NCBI RefSeq assembly: GCF_020740795.1
Contig: NC_067285.1
Location: 38,414,511-38,478,510, forward strand
DNA length: 64,000 nucleotides
DNA from: Apus apus
Lineage: Eukaryota; Chordata; Aves; Apodiformes; Apodidae
Direction of reading: 5' to 3'
Shown here: positions 40,001 to 48,110 of the stretch, one piece after another
How the letters are laid out: every line of letters starts with the position of its first letter
Numbering within the stretch: the stretch's first letter is position 1
Translations under genes and position numbers: made by a program
Notes under the pieces: generated by a model
Seen by the model: only the letters and a program-made list of their open reading frames with translations
Database searches by the model: none
What the model was told of the DNA's origin: nothing

Positions 40001-41418
40001 AGCTGAGAATTATGAAGGAGGGGGACAGCTGGGCTTCTCACTAGGTGCATGGAGTGTCATCTGTACCCACCTCCCTGTGCAGCTTCCACCCTGCAGCTGA
40101 AAGGTGTTTTTCACAACCCCTCCTGGGATATGGCAGCACAAGCACAACGACAGCCAAGATGGTTTGGGACAGCAAAGTCAAAAGATAAACGCAATGGAGA
40201 GATTTAGAAGGCAGCCAGGGGTGGGTGTTACTTGTCTCCATGAGAACACCACTAACCAGAACGCTCCAGATCCCAACATAAAGGATCTTCTCTAAAAGCA
40301 GGCTACATCTGCATCTGCTGGTTACCACTATAAGCCTTGACCAACTGTCAGACATGGTGGCAACGGTCCCACCAAGCGCTGGCGTGTAACTCCGGGGGGA
40401 AAGGCCTTAATGGAGCTCGGCTCTGCAAGGGCACCTTTTTCAGCTGTGTGGATTTCCCCTCCTTCCCTAGAGCACATCTTCACTTTTAATTAATAGGTCA
40501 CTGAACCGGTTTATGTTAATTGTCAGAAGTACCTCGTCTTTGTTCCCAAGGGGAGGGACCAAAGTTCATTCAGCTGTTGTCTACGAAGCAAAACTGCAAA
40601 ACGTAAGGGTTTTGCACACACCTAAATGGCCACAAATTCCTAAGGGAGGCTTTTTTTTTTTTTTTTTCCCCAGCAGTAAACAATCGCCTTCTCATTAGCA
40701 ACGTGCATCGTGCCGGCGACCCCGGCCGCGCCCGCGCTCCTGCCGGGGCAGCCTCCGCAGCCGCGCAGCCCTCACCTGGGCCGGGAATTAACTTTTCACA
40801 ACCCGGCTGCTCCCGGCCCCGCGTCCCACACCAGCCCCCTTCAACCCGTCCGCCGCGGGTGACGCTGCGGGCAGTCACTTCTGCCCACACCGCACTTGCT
40901 ACGAGTGAAAAAAAAATAATTTATATAGATATAATATTTATACAGATAGATTGAAAACGGGAATCTACTCGCCCCGCGCGGCTGCTTTTAAAATTCGCCT
41001 CCCCGCTGCTCGGAGAGGCTGAAGAAGGTCGCAACCCCCGTCCCGGGCGAACGGCCGCCCTCCCGGCCCCGCTCCCGCTCCCGTTACAGCCCCCGGCGCG
41101 GCCGGGCCCTCCTCGGGGGCCCGGAGCACAAAAGGAGGGAGAGACGGGGCCAGGGCGCTGCTGGGCGGGACGGGGGAGATGCGGGAAGGGAGGCCAGGCC
41201 GGCGGGGCGGTCGCTCCCTCCGGGCGGCGGGCAAGGGGGGGCGGGCGGTGGCCGCGTCGCGGGCTGCCCTGCCCGGAGGGACGGGTCAGAGGAAGGGACC
41301 CTTCTCCTTCCTCAGGCAGGAGCAGGGGCAGGGGCAGCCCCCTCCTCCTCCTCCTCCCCCTCCCCCTCCCCGCGCGCCGCCGTGCCCCCCCCGCGGCTAC
41401 TCACAACAAGAAGCTCAT
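3994..41418 (-). CDS. MOB1B: MOB1B, MOB kinase activator 1B (complete spliced CDS, 6 exons)
   Basis: Joining 41405-41418, 18512-18678, 15723-15816, 7038-7171, 4624-4787 and 3994-4071 on the minus strand gives 651 nt, a 216-aa protein plus stop, the usual MOB1 length. All junctions are GT-AG and phases agree. The Mob1/phocein fold fills most of the protein. The zinc ligands expected from the family are present at Cys79, Cys84, His161 and His166, and so are the MST1/2 phosphorylation sites Thr12 and Thr35. MOB1B rather than MOB1A is indicated by [28 protein letters not shown] and the ending LTSKDR, compared with remembered paralogue sequences. The family binds and activates LATS1/2 and NDR kinases in Hippo signalling, mainly in cytoplasm and nucleus. 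The gene diverges from GRSF1 across a ~6 kb intergenic stretch. Identification is very secure. Confidence 0.97.
4072..7037 (-). other. MOB1B: MOB1B introns 5 and 4 (apart from exon 5)
   Basis: Non-coding sequence on both sides of exon 5 (4624-4787). No CR1 or other recognisable repeat and no RNA gene was noticed; the short open frames show no family resemblance. Confidence 0.7.
4624..4787 (-). CDS. MOB1B: MOB1B coding exon 5
   Basis: 164 nt encoding residues 137-191 ([19 protein letters not shown] through HFIFFVQ). His161 and His166 in YAHIYHQH complete the zinc site. HFDPVIQ is the MOB1B variant (MOB1A has HFDSVMQ). Acceptor TTATTTCTAG, donor GTAAGT. Confidence 0.97.
7038..7171 (-). CDS. 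MOB1B: MOB1B coding exon 4
   Basis: 134 nt encoding residues 92-137 ([19 protein letters not shown] through FPSKIG). This segment is nearly invariant in vertebrate MOB1 proteins. Acceptor CCAACCCAG, donor GTAAAG. The last base is the first base of Gly137. Confidence 0.97.
8285..8913 (+). mobile_element. CR1 LINE 3' fragment (copy A)
   Basis: 5'-truncated CR1 in plus orientation. It starts in the region encoding the C-terminal end of the CR1 ORF2 reverse transcriptase protein (the LGCIK motif), runs through [12 protein letters not shown] and LLERVQKRA motifs, and ends in the conserved 3' UTR segment GGTCCCTTCCAACCC plus TTCTATGATT. The frame is broken by shifts. It is nearly identical over several hundred bases to the copies at 10358 (inverted) and 12210. 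Confidence 0.93.
9096..9490 (-). mobile_element. CR1 LINE 3' fragment (copy B)
   Basis: Minus orientation: it starts with the reverse complement of the CR1 tail (GGAATCACAGACTG, then GGTTGGAAGGGACCTTCAAG) and loses similarity near 9490. It is more diverged than neighbouring copies A, C and D, so it is probably an older insertion or another subfamily. Confidence 0.88.
10358..10873 (-). mobile_element. CR1 LINE 3' fragment (copy C)
   Basis: Minus orientation. The 3' tail is at 10358 (TCATAGAATCATAGAATGG) and the truncated 5' side is near 10873. The sequence matches copies A and D closely, including the TTCACCATTCTATG tail variant shared with D. Confidence 0.93.
12210..12819 (+). mobile_element. 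CR1 LINE 3' fragment (copy D)
   Basis: Plus orientation, 5'-truncated, from the CTGGGCTGCATCAAAAG region to the TTCACCATTCTATGATTCC tail. It is the same subfamily as A and C. A second short tail (AATTCTATGATTCTATTA) follows at about 12835-12851, either a tail expansion or a remnant of another insertion. Confidence 0.93.
12820..15722. other. Intronic stretch after CR1 copy D
   Basis: Apart from a CR1 tail remnant near 12835-12851 and homopolymer runs (A-rich near 13935-13961 and 15388-15402, G10 near 15431), no gene or transposon was recognised. ORFs in this stretch have no family resemblance. Confidence 0.6.
15723..15816 (-). CDS. MOB1B: MOB1B coding exon 3
   Basis: 94 nt encoding residues 61-92 ([15 protein letters not shown], then [16 protein letters not shown]). 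It contains zinc ligands Cys79 and Cys84. TDFC and TEES match MOB1B, whereas MOB1A has TEFC and TEAS. Acceptor TTTTACAG, donor GTAAGA. The correct frame is hidden behind a longer spurious frame, so it was found by reading the reverse strand. Confidence 0.96.
15817..18511 (-). other. MOB1B: MOB1B intron 2
   Basis: A 2.7-kb intron with no recognisable repeat family. A small local duplication is present near 17286-17318 (GAGTGGAGCAACCAC twice). Nothing coding was seen. Confidence 0.7.
18512..18678 (-). CDS. MOB1B: MOB1B coding exon 2
   Basis: 167 nt encoding residues 5-61, with acceptor CTCTCACAG and donor GTAAGT. It carries Thr12 and Thr35, the MST1/2 target sites known for MOB1 proteins, and the MOB1B-type stretch [21 protein letters not shown]. 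The exon starts one base before Gly6 and ends one base into Thr61. Confidence 0.97.
32398..32470. repeat. A-rich (CAAA)n-like low-complexity tract
   Basis: Runs of A8-A11 alternate with CAAC and CAAACAAA blocks and end in a short CACACA run. The ORF on the opposite strand is rich in Phe and Val for this reason only. Confidence 0.8.
33437..33752 (+). mobile_element. CR1 LINE 3' fragment (copy E)
   Basis: Plus orientation, and a different subfamily from A/C/D. It keeps an open frame with the ORF2 C-terminal motifs [16 protein letters not shown] and [15 protein letters not shown], then a 3' UTR ending GGTCCCTTCCAACCCC and ATTCTATGATTCC. It is closely similar to copy H at 35571. Confidence 0.92.
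33825..33921 (+). mobile_element. CR1 LINE tail fragment (copy F)
   Basis: About 97 bases covering only the CR1 3' UTR (GGGAGGTGTCCCTGCCCATG to ATTCTGTGATTCC). It lies ~70 bases downstream of copy E in the same orientation. Confidence 0.85.
35112..35570 (-). mobile_element. CR1 LINE 3' fragment (copy G)
   Basis: Minus orientation, diverged subfamily. The tail at 35112 is degraded (CTCATAGAATACACTGAG). ORF2 C-terminal remnants can be read on the minus strand ([13 protein letters not shown]). Its 5' side ends exactly where the tail of copy H begins. Confidence 0.88.
35571..36275 (-). mobile_element. CR1 LINE 3' fragment with long open ORF2 C-terminus (copy H)
   Basis: Minus orientation. The tail starts at 35571 with repeated TAGAATCA units. 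On the minus strand an open frame from about 36290 to 35658 covers the CR1 ORF2 C-terminal region: [65 protein letters not shown]. An internal duplication of about 45 bp interrupts the VQFWAPQ region. The element is a non-autonomous fragment lacking the reverse transcriptase core. Confidence 0.93.
37099..37171 (-). mobile_element. Short CR1 tail remnant (copy I)
   Basis: About 70 bases resembling the reverse complement of a CR1 tail of another subfamily (TAGAACCACTTAAGTTAGAA, AAGACCCTGAAGATCATTCA, CCCAACCACTAAC). It is old and diverged. Confidence 0.65.
37385..37470. repeat. A-rich (CAA)n/(CAAA)n tract
   Basis: Successive CAA, CACAAAA, CAAACAAAAA and A12 runs. Low-complexity sequence within MOB1B intron 1. 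Confidence 0.8.
39511..39575. repeat. Poly(A) and A/C-rich tract
   Basis: An A run of about 23 is followed by CACACACA and AAAAAACAAAACAAAC blocks. It could be an old retroposed tail, but no adjoining body was recognised. Confidence 0.75.
41405..41418 (-). CDS. MOB1B: MOB1B coding exon 1 (14 nt)
   Basis: ATG at 41418-41416 followed by codons for MSFL and the first two bases of Phe5, then donor GTGAGT. The context before the ATG (GCCATCGCC) is a good Kozak match. Only 14 coding bases lie in this exon, so ORF-based methods miss it. It was confirmed because the phase fits the acceptor at 18678 and gives the conserved MSFLFGSRSS start. Confidence 0.95.
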
Positions 41419-41450
41419 GGCGATGGCGGCGGAGCGGGGCCGGCAGCTGC

Positions 41451-41480
41451 CTGGGCTGGGCTGGGCTGGGCTGGGCTGGG
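41451..41480 (+). repeat. (CTGGG)6 pentamer repeat, G-quadruplex-capable
   Basis: Six perfect CTGGG units give six GGG runs with two-base CT loops. They lie 33-62 nt upstream of the MOB1B ATG. The G-rich strand is the template strand of MOB1B, so the mRNA would carry CCCAG repeats. Confidence 0.9.
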
Positions 41481-41925
41481 CTCCCGGCGGCAGCCGCGGC
41501 GGCGCGGGGCGGGGGCGCGCGGGGCGAGCGAGCGCCGCGGGGCGGGGACACGGCTCCGCCGGCCGCCATCGCCCCCAGCGGGCGCCGCCGCCGCTCCTCC
41601 CGCCGCTCCTCCCGCCTGTCCCCGGCCGCGCCCCGCGGGGCTCCCCGCGGGCCGCCCTTTAAGGTCCCCTGGGCCCCCGGACACCCCCGAAACAGACCAG
41701 CCCCGTCCCTCCGATTATCGCCCCCAGACACCCCGGCATTGTGCGGCGCGGGCTGAACACCAACACCTCCCACAGCCTTTCGGAAGCCCTGGCAGCGAAA
41801 TCCCTGTGGTTGCCCACCCAGCCCGCGAGTGCGGCCGGGGAAGCGAGGAAAGCGCCCGAGCTCGGGCTGCCAGCGTTCATCCCTCTTCCACCCCTGCCCG
41901 CGAGGCAAGGGATTACAACATTTCG

Positions 41926-41985
41926 AGTGAGCTTACTAAACATTCAGTGAACTCGCTAAATTTTAAGTGAACTCAAACAGTTCAC
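41926..41985. repeat. Three tandem 20-bp units ending in an inverted repeat
   Basis: Copies start at 41926, 41946 and 41966 (AGTGAGCTTACTAAACATTC, AGTGAACTCGCTAAATTTTA, AGTGAACTCAAACAGTTCAC). The last one is also an inverted repeat, GTGAAC-N7-GTTCAC. It lies just beyond the MOB1B CpG island on the intergenic side. Confidence 0.7.
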
Positions 41986-44900
41986 TTTGCTTTAGCATGT
42001 CATGCTGGGGACTCGAAACACAATTTCATTATTCATGCTGCAGTTTTTCTTGGGCACTCTGGCCTTGTTCTTCAGGTGTGTGACACGGGCTCAGGCACCC
42101 GACCCACCGATAACCACCACAGTCATGAAAAGAATAAGGAGATCTTAACCTCAGCATTTCTACTCTCCTCACTCAACAGCCTGACCCTTTTTAAAAAGAA
42201 ATATGTCAAAATGGCTTCCAATATTTCCACACAAATCTGTTATTTGTGAGCAGTTTTTAACGCAGCTGGGTCGGGCCTGCAGTCAGCTGAGTAAGGACAC
42301 GCTGTAGAAGTGAAGATAGGGGCAAACCACAGAGGTAAAAATCCACTTTTCTTAAAAACCCTCTGGCAAGTCCTTCACTTCACCTCTGCCCTGACCCACC
42401 TCAACCCGTGTGAGCGTGGATCAAACCTGCACGTCCTCCCATTTGGGGAAATTAAATGTACAGCGTAGTCAGGGCGTCATTTTGGCATAAATTTTCAAAG
42501 AAACACAGTCCTGTCCTTGCTGGCAACAGTTCTCACATGGTGTGCTCCTTCCTGGGCACGAGGGCTGCTCCCGAGGGTGCACAGGTCTCACCAAGGATGC
42601 CCAGCAGCTCGTTCAACACCAGAAGACAGCTGCAGGCTGCCTTTTTGGGGCTCTGGGAACCGCGTAAGGGACTCCTTACCTTCTGTTCCCAAATGACAAG
42701 CAATGCTCTTAATTCTGGGGTTTTTCTCCATCTGTTTATATGTTCCAGGGGAAACCGAGATAGACAACAACACCCAGAATGCTTCAAAATAAAATATTAA
42801 TATGAGACAAGGGCCACACATTCCACTGGAGGCTTAGCTACATCCAAGCACGCACCACCTCTTTATGGCAGAAATTACAATCCCAGAGTGTAATTTCATG
42901 TGAAAATCTACCTCTGTTGAGGTCAATAAGAAGCCAGCTGGATTTCAGAGAGGGAAGAGGACAGGCAGCATGACTTCCAGAGATTCCCTCCCGCCCCAAG
43001 AGGACTCCACAAGCCCATGCTGCCGCAGGTGGGCCAGAGGTAAACCCCGTCACTTTCTGGTGCGTTATCAAGTGCATTCAGTACGTTGAAACATGCTACA
43101 GTCCCACACTGCATGAGGTTTCTGCACGGCACAGAAGGGGTGTCAGCTCTCGTGCCTTACGTGGCAACACTGACAGCCGTCTGCTTCTCTCATGTTTTTA
43201 AATGCTGAAACTGCATTTTCTGCTTTTCTGGCTCCATCCTTCAGACCATGCCAGAATGCCAGGTCAGTGCATTTCTAAGTAAATTAACATTACACTACTG
43301 GTTTTCAGACATTTTTTAAATGGAGTGTTCTCATGGGCAGCAAAGGCGTAATTAAAAAGCATGTAATGACTCTTGCAACTTTTCTGTTGGCTGTCTTGGT
43401 AAAAGCAGGCATGAAATGGGTCTCGCGGTACTTTTTAACAGGTGCTGTCACACAAAGTTGGCCACATAAATCAAACTCAGAAAAACATTGCTGATCTTTC
43501 TGACACATTCATGCACGAATAGTCTCTGTTCCCACCCATACACTTCCTTCTACCCACAGAATGTTTTATTTTAGTGGCAAGTTGAATTTAAATGTCTGTT
43601 ACTGCAGCAGTGAGTAGGAAACACTTGGCCTGGGCGACTGTCAGGAGAAAAGGGTTACTTAGTGTGTACATTTTTATGTCTCAGAAGAAGGCTCACATGA
43701 CTTGCTTGAGCTGCTGCTGATGCCAGGGACTGGCAGCAGGCCAGGAAAGGCACAGTGGCCTCATGTCTGTCGTGTTGGTTTAGCCATTCTACCAGAGATC
43801 TTAAAGAATTACTCTGAAAGGGCCCTCAAGCTGACAAAGTGCTTTGCTCCTGAACTGAAGTTGCCAGCTTTTGCAGCACAGCTTGGTAAACATGAAATGT
43901 TCCAGCTGAAAAAAAGTTCAAAAATTAAAATTACAAAACTTAGTATGTATGCTACTGGGAATACAAAAAACAGAGGAAACAAAATTTTTATTTGATATGT
44001 AAATAATTCAGTATGAAAATACTAAGCGCTGGAAACATTCTCCCCATTCTATATTAAAATGGTAGCGTGCATAATTTTTTTAATTGGATATCTGTGCATT
44101 AAGGTAAGGGACTTGATTTGTGCTAAAGCAATACCTAGACAACTAATGATGCAAATGTAGTGAAGTATTTAAGTATAAATATCACATCAAACCTGTGATG
44201 TTTACTTCTAATTATTCTCTACAAAAAATGCCCCACATGAAGAAATTATAGGAACTGTGAGTGGCCCAGAGAGTCACCATAATTCTAGAGCTGGGATAAC
44301 ACAACTCACCTTCAGCACTGTTGCAGGGCTCAGATATATGTCATTCCTCCTACAATGTTCATACACTTATTAATAATGTCTCAGAAAGAAATGATTTCTA
44401 TAGGAACTGCTCCACAAATCTCAACAGTATTTATAGTGTGGACACCATCTACAGGGAGGTTCATGATACCTATCTTTCCCCATGCAAAATACACTCTCCT
44501 TGCTGTTTTCCAGAGTCTGTATGCTTATCCATGCCCACCATCTCCTGCTGTTGCCAAGATAGTTGCAGATGAGCAATTGTGTAACAAGCTCATCTTCCAT
44601 AGAAAATGCTGGAAGCCGCAGTGCTCGAGTAACTTACAGCTAAATGAATAATTTCAGAAAACACCACAAGAGAATATAAGGTCATTTTTTTCTTCATGAC
44701 ACAGCATTAAATAATTTTTCCCAGTATAAGACAAGCATTTTCCTTTAGTATCAACTCAGGAACTTTTCCTTTTTCCTCTGATCAAACTAAAGAATAGTTG
44801 GTGTTAGTTATTCTTAGCAATAACCTTTTTATGATGGAGTATTGAAAAAGGCATCTTCCAAGGCAGATAAATTTAACTCCTTTTTCTACAGCAGTATGGA

Positions 44901-45177
44901 GGGGCATCTCCCAACTCTTGTTATTTTTACTTACAGTAACAAATTTCTTCTCATAAGTAGACTTCATTCAACCCCAGTTCTATTAAGTGAATAAAAGCAA
45001 ATCCTGTTGTCCTAGGATGATTTATCATAGGTACAGAAGCTTTATTCCCTCCCATTTGTTAAGGAAGCTCTGAGCTTCCTAGGAAACTTCAGTGCCAAGA
45101 GATGACCAACAAAATGGTGCCCTCTAAAGGTAATTCTCACACACTGACAAGCTACAAAATAAATAGCAGTGAGATAC
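41986..45177. other. Intergenic sequence between MOB1B and GRSF1
   Basis: About 3.2 kb with no recognisable gene, transposon or RNA gene on either strand. The open frames are short and have no family motifs. Confidence 0.65.
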
Positions 45178-46100
45178 AGAATCATAGAATCATTAAGGTT
45201 GGAAGGGACCTTAAAGATCATAAAGTTCCAACCCCCCTGCCATAAGCAGGGAACCCAACCACTAGGTCAGGTTGCACAAAACCTCTTCCAACCTGGCCTT
45301 GGACACCTCCAGGGAGGGGGCATCCAATGGGCAACCCATTCCAGTTCCTCACCACCCTTAGAGTGAAGAATTTCTTCCTAATATCTAACCTAAATCTCCC
45401 CTCTCTGTTTAAAACCATCACCCCTTGTCCTATCACTATCTTCTCTGATGAAAAGCCCCTCCCCAGCTTTCCTGTAGGCCCTTTCAAGCACTGGAAGGTG
45501 CTCTAGGGTCTCCCTGGAGCCTTCTCTTCTCCAGCCCCAATCCTCTCAGCCTGTCTTCATAGCAGAGCTGCTCCACGCCTTGATCATCTTGGTGGCCCTT
45601 CTCTGGACCCTCTCCTGATGAGACGATCCTGCCTGAAAAGGAGCCGGTCTCTGTCACTCTCCAACAGGTCTGTATCTTTCTCGTGCTGAGGGCCCCAGAA
45701 CTGTACACAGTATTCCAGGTGGGGTCTCACCAGAGCAGAGCAGAGGGGCAGAATCCCCTCCCTGGCCACACTTCTTTTGATGCAGACCAGGATGGGTTGG
45801 TCTCTGGGCTCCAGCGCTCACTGGTGGCTCATGTCGAGCTTCTCATCTTCTCCCACCCCCAAGTCCTTCTCCTCAGGGCTGCTCTCCAGCCATTCTCCCC
45901 CCAGCCTGCATTTGTGCCTGGGGTTGCACCAACCCAGGTGCAGGACCCTGCACTTGCCCCTGTTGAACTTCATGAGGTTGGCACTGGCCCACTTCTCCAG
46001 CCTGTTAGGGTCCCTCTGGATGGTGTCCCTTCCCTCTTGGGTGTCAACCACACCTCATGGCTTGGTTTTGTCAGCAAACTTGCTGAGACCCGTGGGTGAA
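45178..46100 (-). mobile_element. CR1 LINE fragment, longest in window (copy J)
   Basis: Minus orientation, ~0.9 kb. The tail is at 45178 (AGAATCATAGAATCATTAAG). It extends further 5' than the other copies: on the minus strand around 46051-45818 the reverse-transcriptase C-terminal motifs [20 protein letters not shown] and KCRVLHLGW are readable. It is frameshifted downstream, so it is not a functional gene. Confidence 0.92.
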
Positions 46101-46711
46101 TCCCATCAGGTTCTTTAGATGGTCACAAACCTGCTCTGCACCTACGGTGGGGGGTAATTCGTTCTCCCAGTCCCTGTTTTCACCTTATTTGGCCTTATAT
46201 ATACATATATATTTTATTATTATTTTTTTACTGTTCTTGGAAAGCTGTATTGTACTTCATATATATTCAAGGAAAAACAGGTGCAAGATGTGCATCTCTT
46301 AAACTCCTCCTTGCACCCTGCTTGGTTCACAACAGCGGAATGGACATAACATTCCCTTGGCCTGTAAGATCCAGGGATCTGCTTATTCAGTTATACTTAA
46401 AGCATGAAAGGCAATCTAGATAAAGATAAGTACTCAAGAGGAATTCCTATAGTGATCTTAATGTTTTGCTCCTATGAAATGTGCTTCCTTGTTTAGAGAA
46501 GGTTTTGAAGAGAAACGCAACTCGTAGACTATGAAAAACTGGAATGGGAACCACTTGAGCACTGAGGTCAACATTCCTTTGAAAATATGATTTACCTTGG
46601 AAGTTCAAAAGGGTTTGACAGAGTTACTGTCAAGAGACTGTGCTATTATCAAGGTAAGTCTGTCATATGAAAGTTTGTTGCATGGAGTTTATAAAAGCAA
46701 AAGGTGGCAAT
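46101..46711. other. Intergenic spacer with AT-rich tract
   Basis: Contains a TATATATACATATATA-type AT-rich stretch near 46195-46230. Nothing else was recognised. Confidence 0.6.
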
Positions 46712-47115
46712 GAGATCATAGAATGTTAGGGCTTGGAAGAGACCTCTGGAGATCATGATCTGGAGTTCAAACCCTTTGCTGCAGCAGGAACACATCCAGC
46801 AGGTGCTGAAAATCTCCAGAGGAGACTCCACAATCTCTCTGGGCAGTCTCTTCCAGTGCTCCATCACGCTCACAATAAAGTTGTTTCTCCTCATGTTGAA
46901 GTAGAACTTCTATGTTCTAGCTTACACCCACTGTCCCTGGTCTTATCACAGTGCATCACTGAAAAGAAATGGCCTTTTCTTCTTGACACCCACCTCTCAG
47001 ATATTTATCAACATCAATAAGATCCTCTTTCAGCCTTCTCAAGACTAAACAGCCCCAGGTCTCTCAGCCTTTCTTCATAGGAGAGATGTTCAAGTCCCTT
47101 AATCATCCTCTACTC
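46712..47115 (-). mobile_element. CR1 LINE 3' fragment (copy K, left arm of inverted pair)
   Basis: Minus orientation, with the tail at 46712 (ATCATAGAATGTTAGGGC) and the 5' side at about 47115. The ORF2 C-terminal remnant MEHWKRLPREIVESP is readable on the minus strand. Its 5' end faces that of copy L a few tens of bases away. Confidence 0.88.
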
Positions 47116-47125
47116 TCTCTCTACT

Positions 47126-47632
47126 TGACCCTAGTGAGACCACATCTGGAGTGTTGTGTCCAGTTCTGGGCTCCCCAGTTCCAGAGGGACAGGGATCCAG
47201 AGTCCAACGGAGGCTACGAGGATGATGAAGGAACTAGAACATCTGTCTGATGAGGAAAGGCTGAGAGACCTGGGGCTGCTAAGAAAGGGGAAGACCGAGG
47301 GGGGATCTAATTCATGTCTATCAATACATGAGGGCAGCAAGAAGGCAGGACAAGCTCTTGTCACTTGTGCCCTGTGATAGGACGAGGGGCAAAGGGTTCA
47401 AACTGGAGCACGGGAGATTGCACCTCAACATGAGGAAGAACTTCTTCGCTGTGAGGGTGACAGAGCCCTGGGCCAGGCTGCCCAGAGAGGCTGTGGAGTC
47501 TCCTTCTCTGGAGACTTTCCAGACCCGTCTGGATGCCTTTCTGAGTGACTACCCTAGTGTTGGTCCTGCTCTGGCAGGGGGGCTGGACTGGATGATCCCG
47601 GAGGTCCCTTCCAACCCCTGACGTGCCGTGAT
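47126..47632 (+). mobile_element. CR1 LINE 3' fragment (copy L, right arm of inverted pair)
   Basis: Plus orientation, starting in the GAGACCACATCTGGAGTGTT region and ending near 47632 with GGTCCCTTCCAACCCCTGA and a degenerate tail. The frame from 47328 keeps RLHLNMRKNFFAVRVTEPW and [16 protein letters not shown]. It ends about 230 bp before the GRSF1 ATG, directly against the CpG island. Confidence 0.9.
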
Positions 47633-48110
47633 GAGCCGGTGACCGCTCGAAGCGCACCTCCCTGCCCGCCGGGCCCGCCACCCTCGCCCTCCCGCAGCGC
47701 CCGGGAGCCGGCCCCGCCAGCCCCCCGCCCCGCCGCGGGCATCGGCCGGCCCTTCCCGCCGCGGCTGCGGGCCGCTTCCCGGGGCCGGGCCGCTTCCCGC
47801 TTCCCGGGGCCGCCCCGCGCCTGCTGGGAAGGGGAGGCGGAGCCCCCAGCCCCGCCCGTCGCCCATGGCCGTGGCGGCCGCAGCCCGCCGGGGCCTGCTG
47901 GCCCTGCCGCTCGGCCTGCGGCTGCGGCTGCCCCGCCCGAGCCCGCCGCCCGCCCGCAGCCTGCCCCTCGTCGCCCCCGGGCCCCGCGCCGCCGCTCCGC
48001 TCCGCGCGGCCCTGCGCAGCTACAGCCAGGTAGGGGCCCTGGGAAGCCGGCCCAAGATGGCGGCGGCGCGGGGGGCCCGGGGGACGCGCGGGGACTGAAG
48101 GTCCCTTCCC
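47633..48110 (+). promoter_or_regulatory. GRSF1: GRSF1 CpG-island promoter
   Basis: Abrupt CpG-rich sequence directly after CR1 copy L and around GRSF1 exon 1. No TATA box is evident. Large open frames on both strands here (296 aa and 197 aa minus, 184 aa plus) are composition artefacts. Confidence 0.78.
47865..48029 (+). CDS. GRSF1: GRSF1 coding exon 1 (mitochondrial presequence)
   Basis: 55 codons, phase 0, donor GTAGGG. Starts MAVAAAARRGLLALPLGLRL and ends LRSYSQ. Arg/Ala/Leu-rich with no acidic residue, consistent with a cleaved matrix-targeting peptide. Human GRSF1 has RSYSQ at the equivalent boundary. Confidence 0.9.

Larger units (their letters stand above)
18679..41404 (-). other. 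MOB1B: MOB1B intron 1 (about 22.7 kb)
   Basis: A very long first intron, as is common for genes with CpG promoters. The first ~14.7 kb in window order (18.7-33.4 kb) shows no CR1. CR1 copies occur at 33437-33752, 33825-33921, 35112-36275 and 37099-37171. A-rich low-complexity tracts lie at 32400-32470, 37385-37470 and 39511-39575, with poly-T near 40650-40669. No coding exon was recognised. Confidence 0.75.
41000..41760 (-). promoter_or_regulatory. MOB1B: MOB1B CpG-island promoter and 5' UTR
   Basis: A sharp rise in G+C and CpG content surrounds the MOB1B start codon at 41418, unlike the AT-rich intron and intergenic flanks. It includes a (CCT)n/C-rich tract just inside intron 1 (about 41338-41376) and six tandem CTGGG units at 41451-41480 in the 5' UTR or core promoter. 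The 263-aa and 198-aa open frames here are GC-driven artefacts. The transcription start cannot be fixed from sequence. Confidence 0.8.

Noticed and set aside
41179-41970. 263-codon plus-strand ORF and 198-codon minus-strand ORF at the MOB1B start
   Set aside because: Produced by extreme G+C in the CpG island, with stop codons rare in all frames. The real coding use here is the 14-nt MOB1B exon 1.
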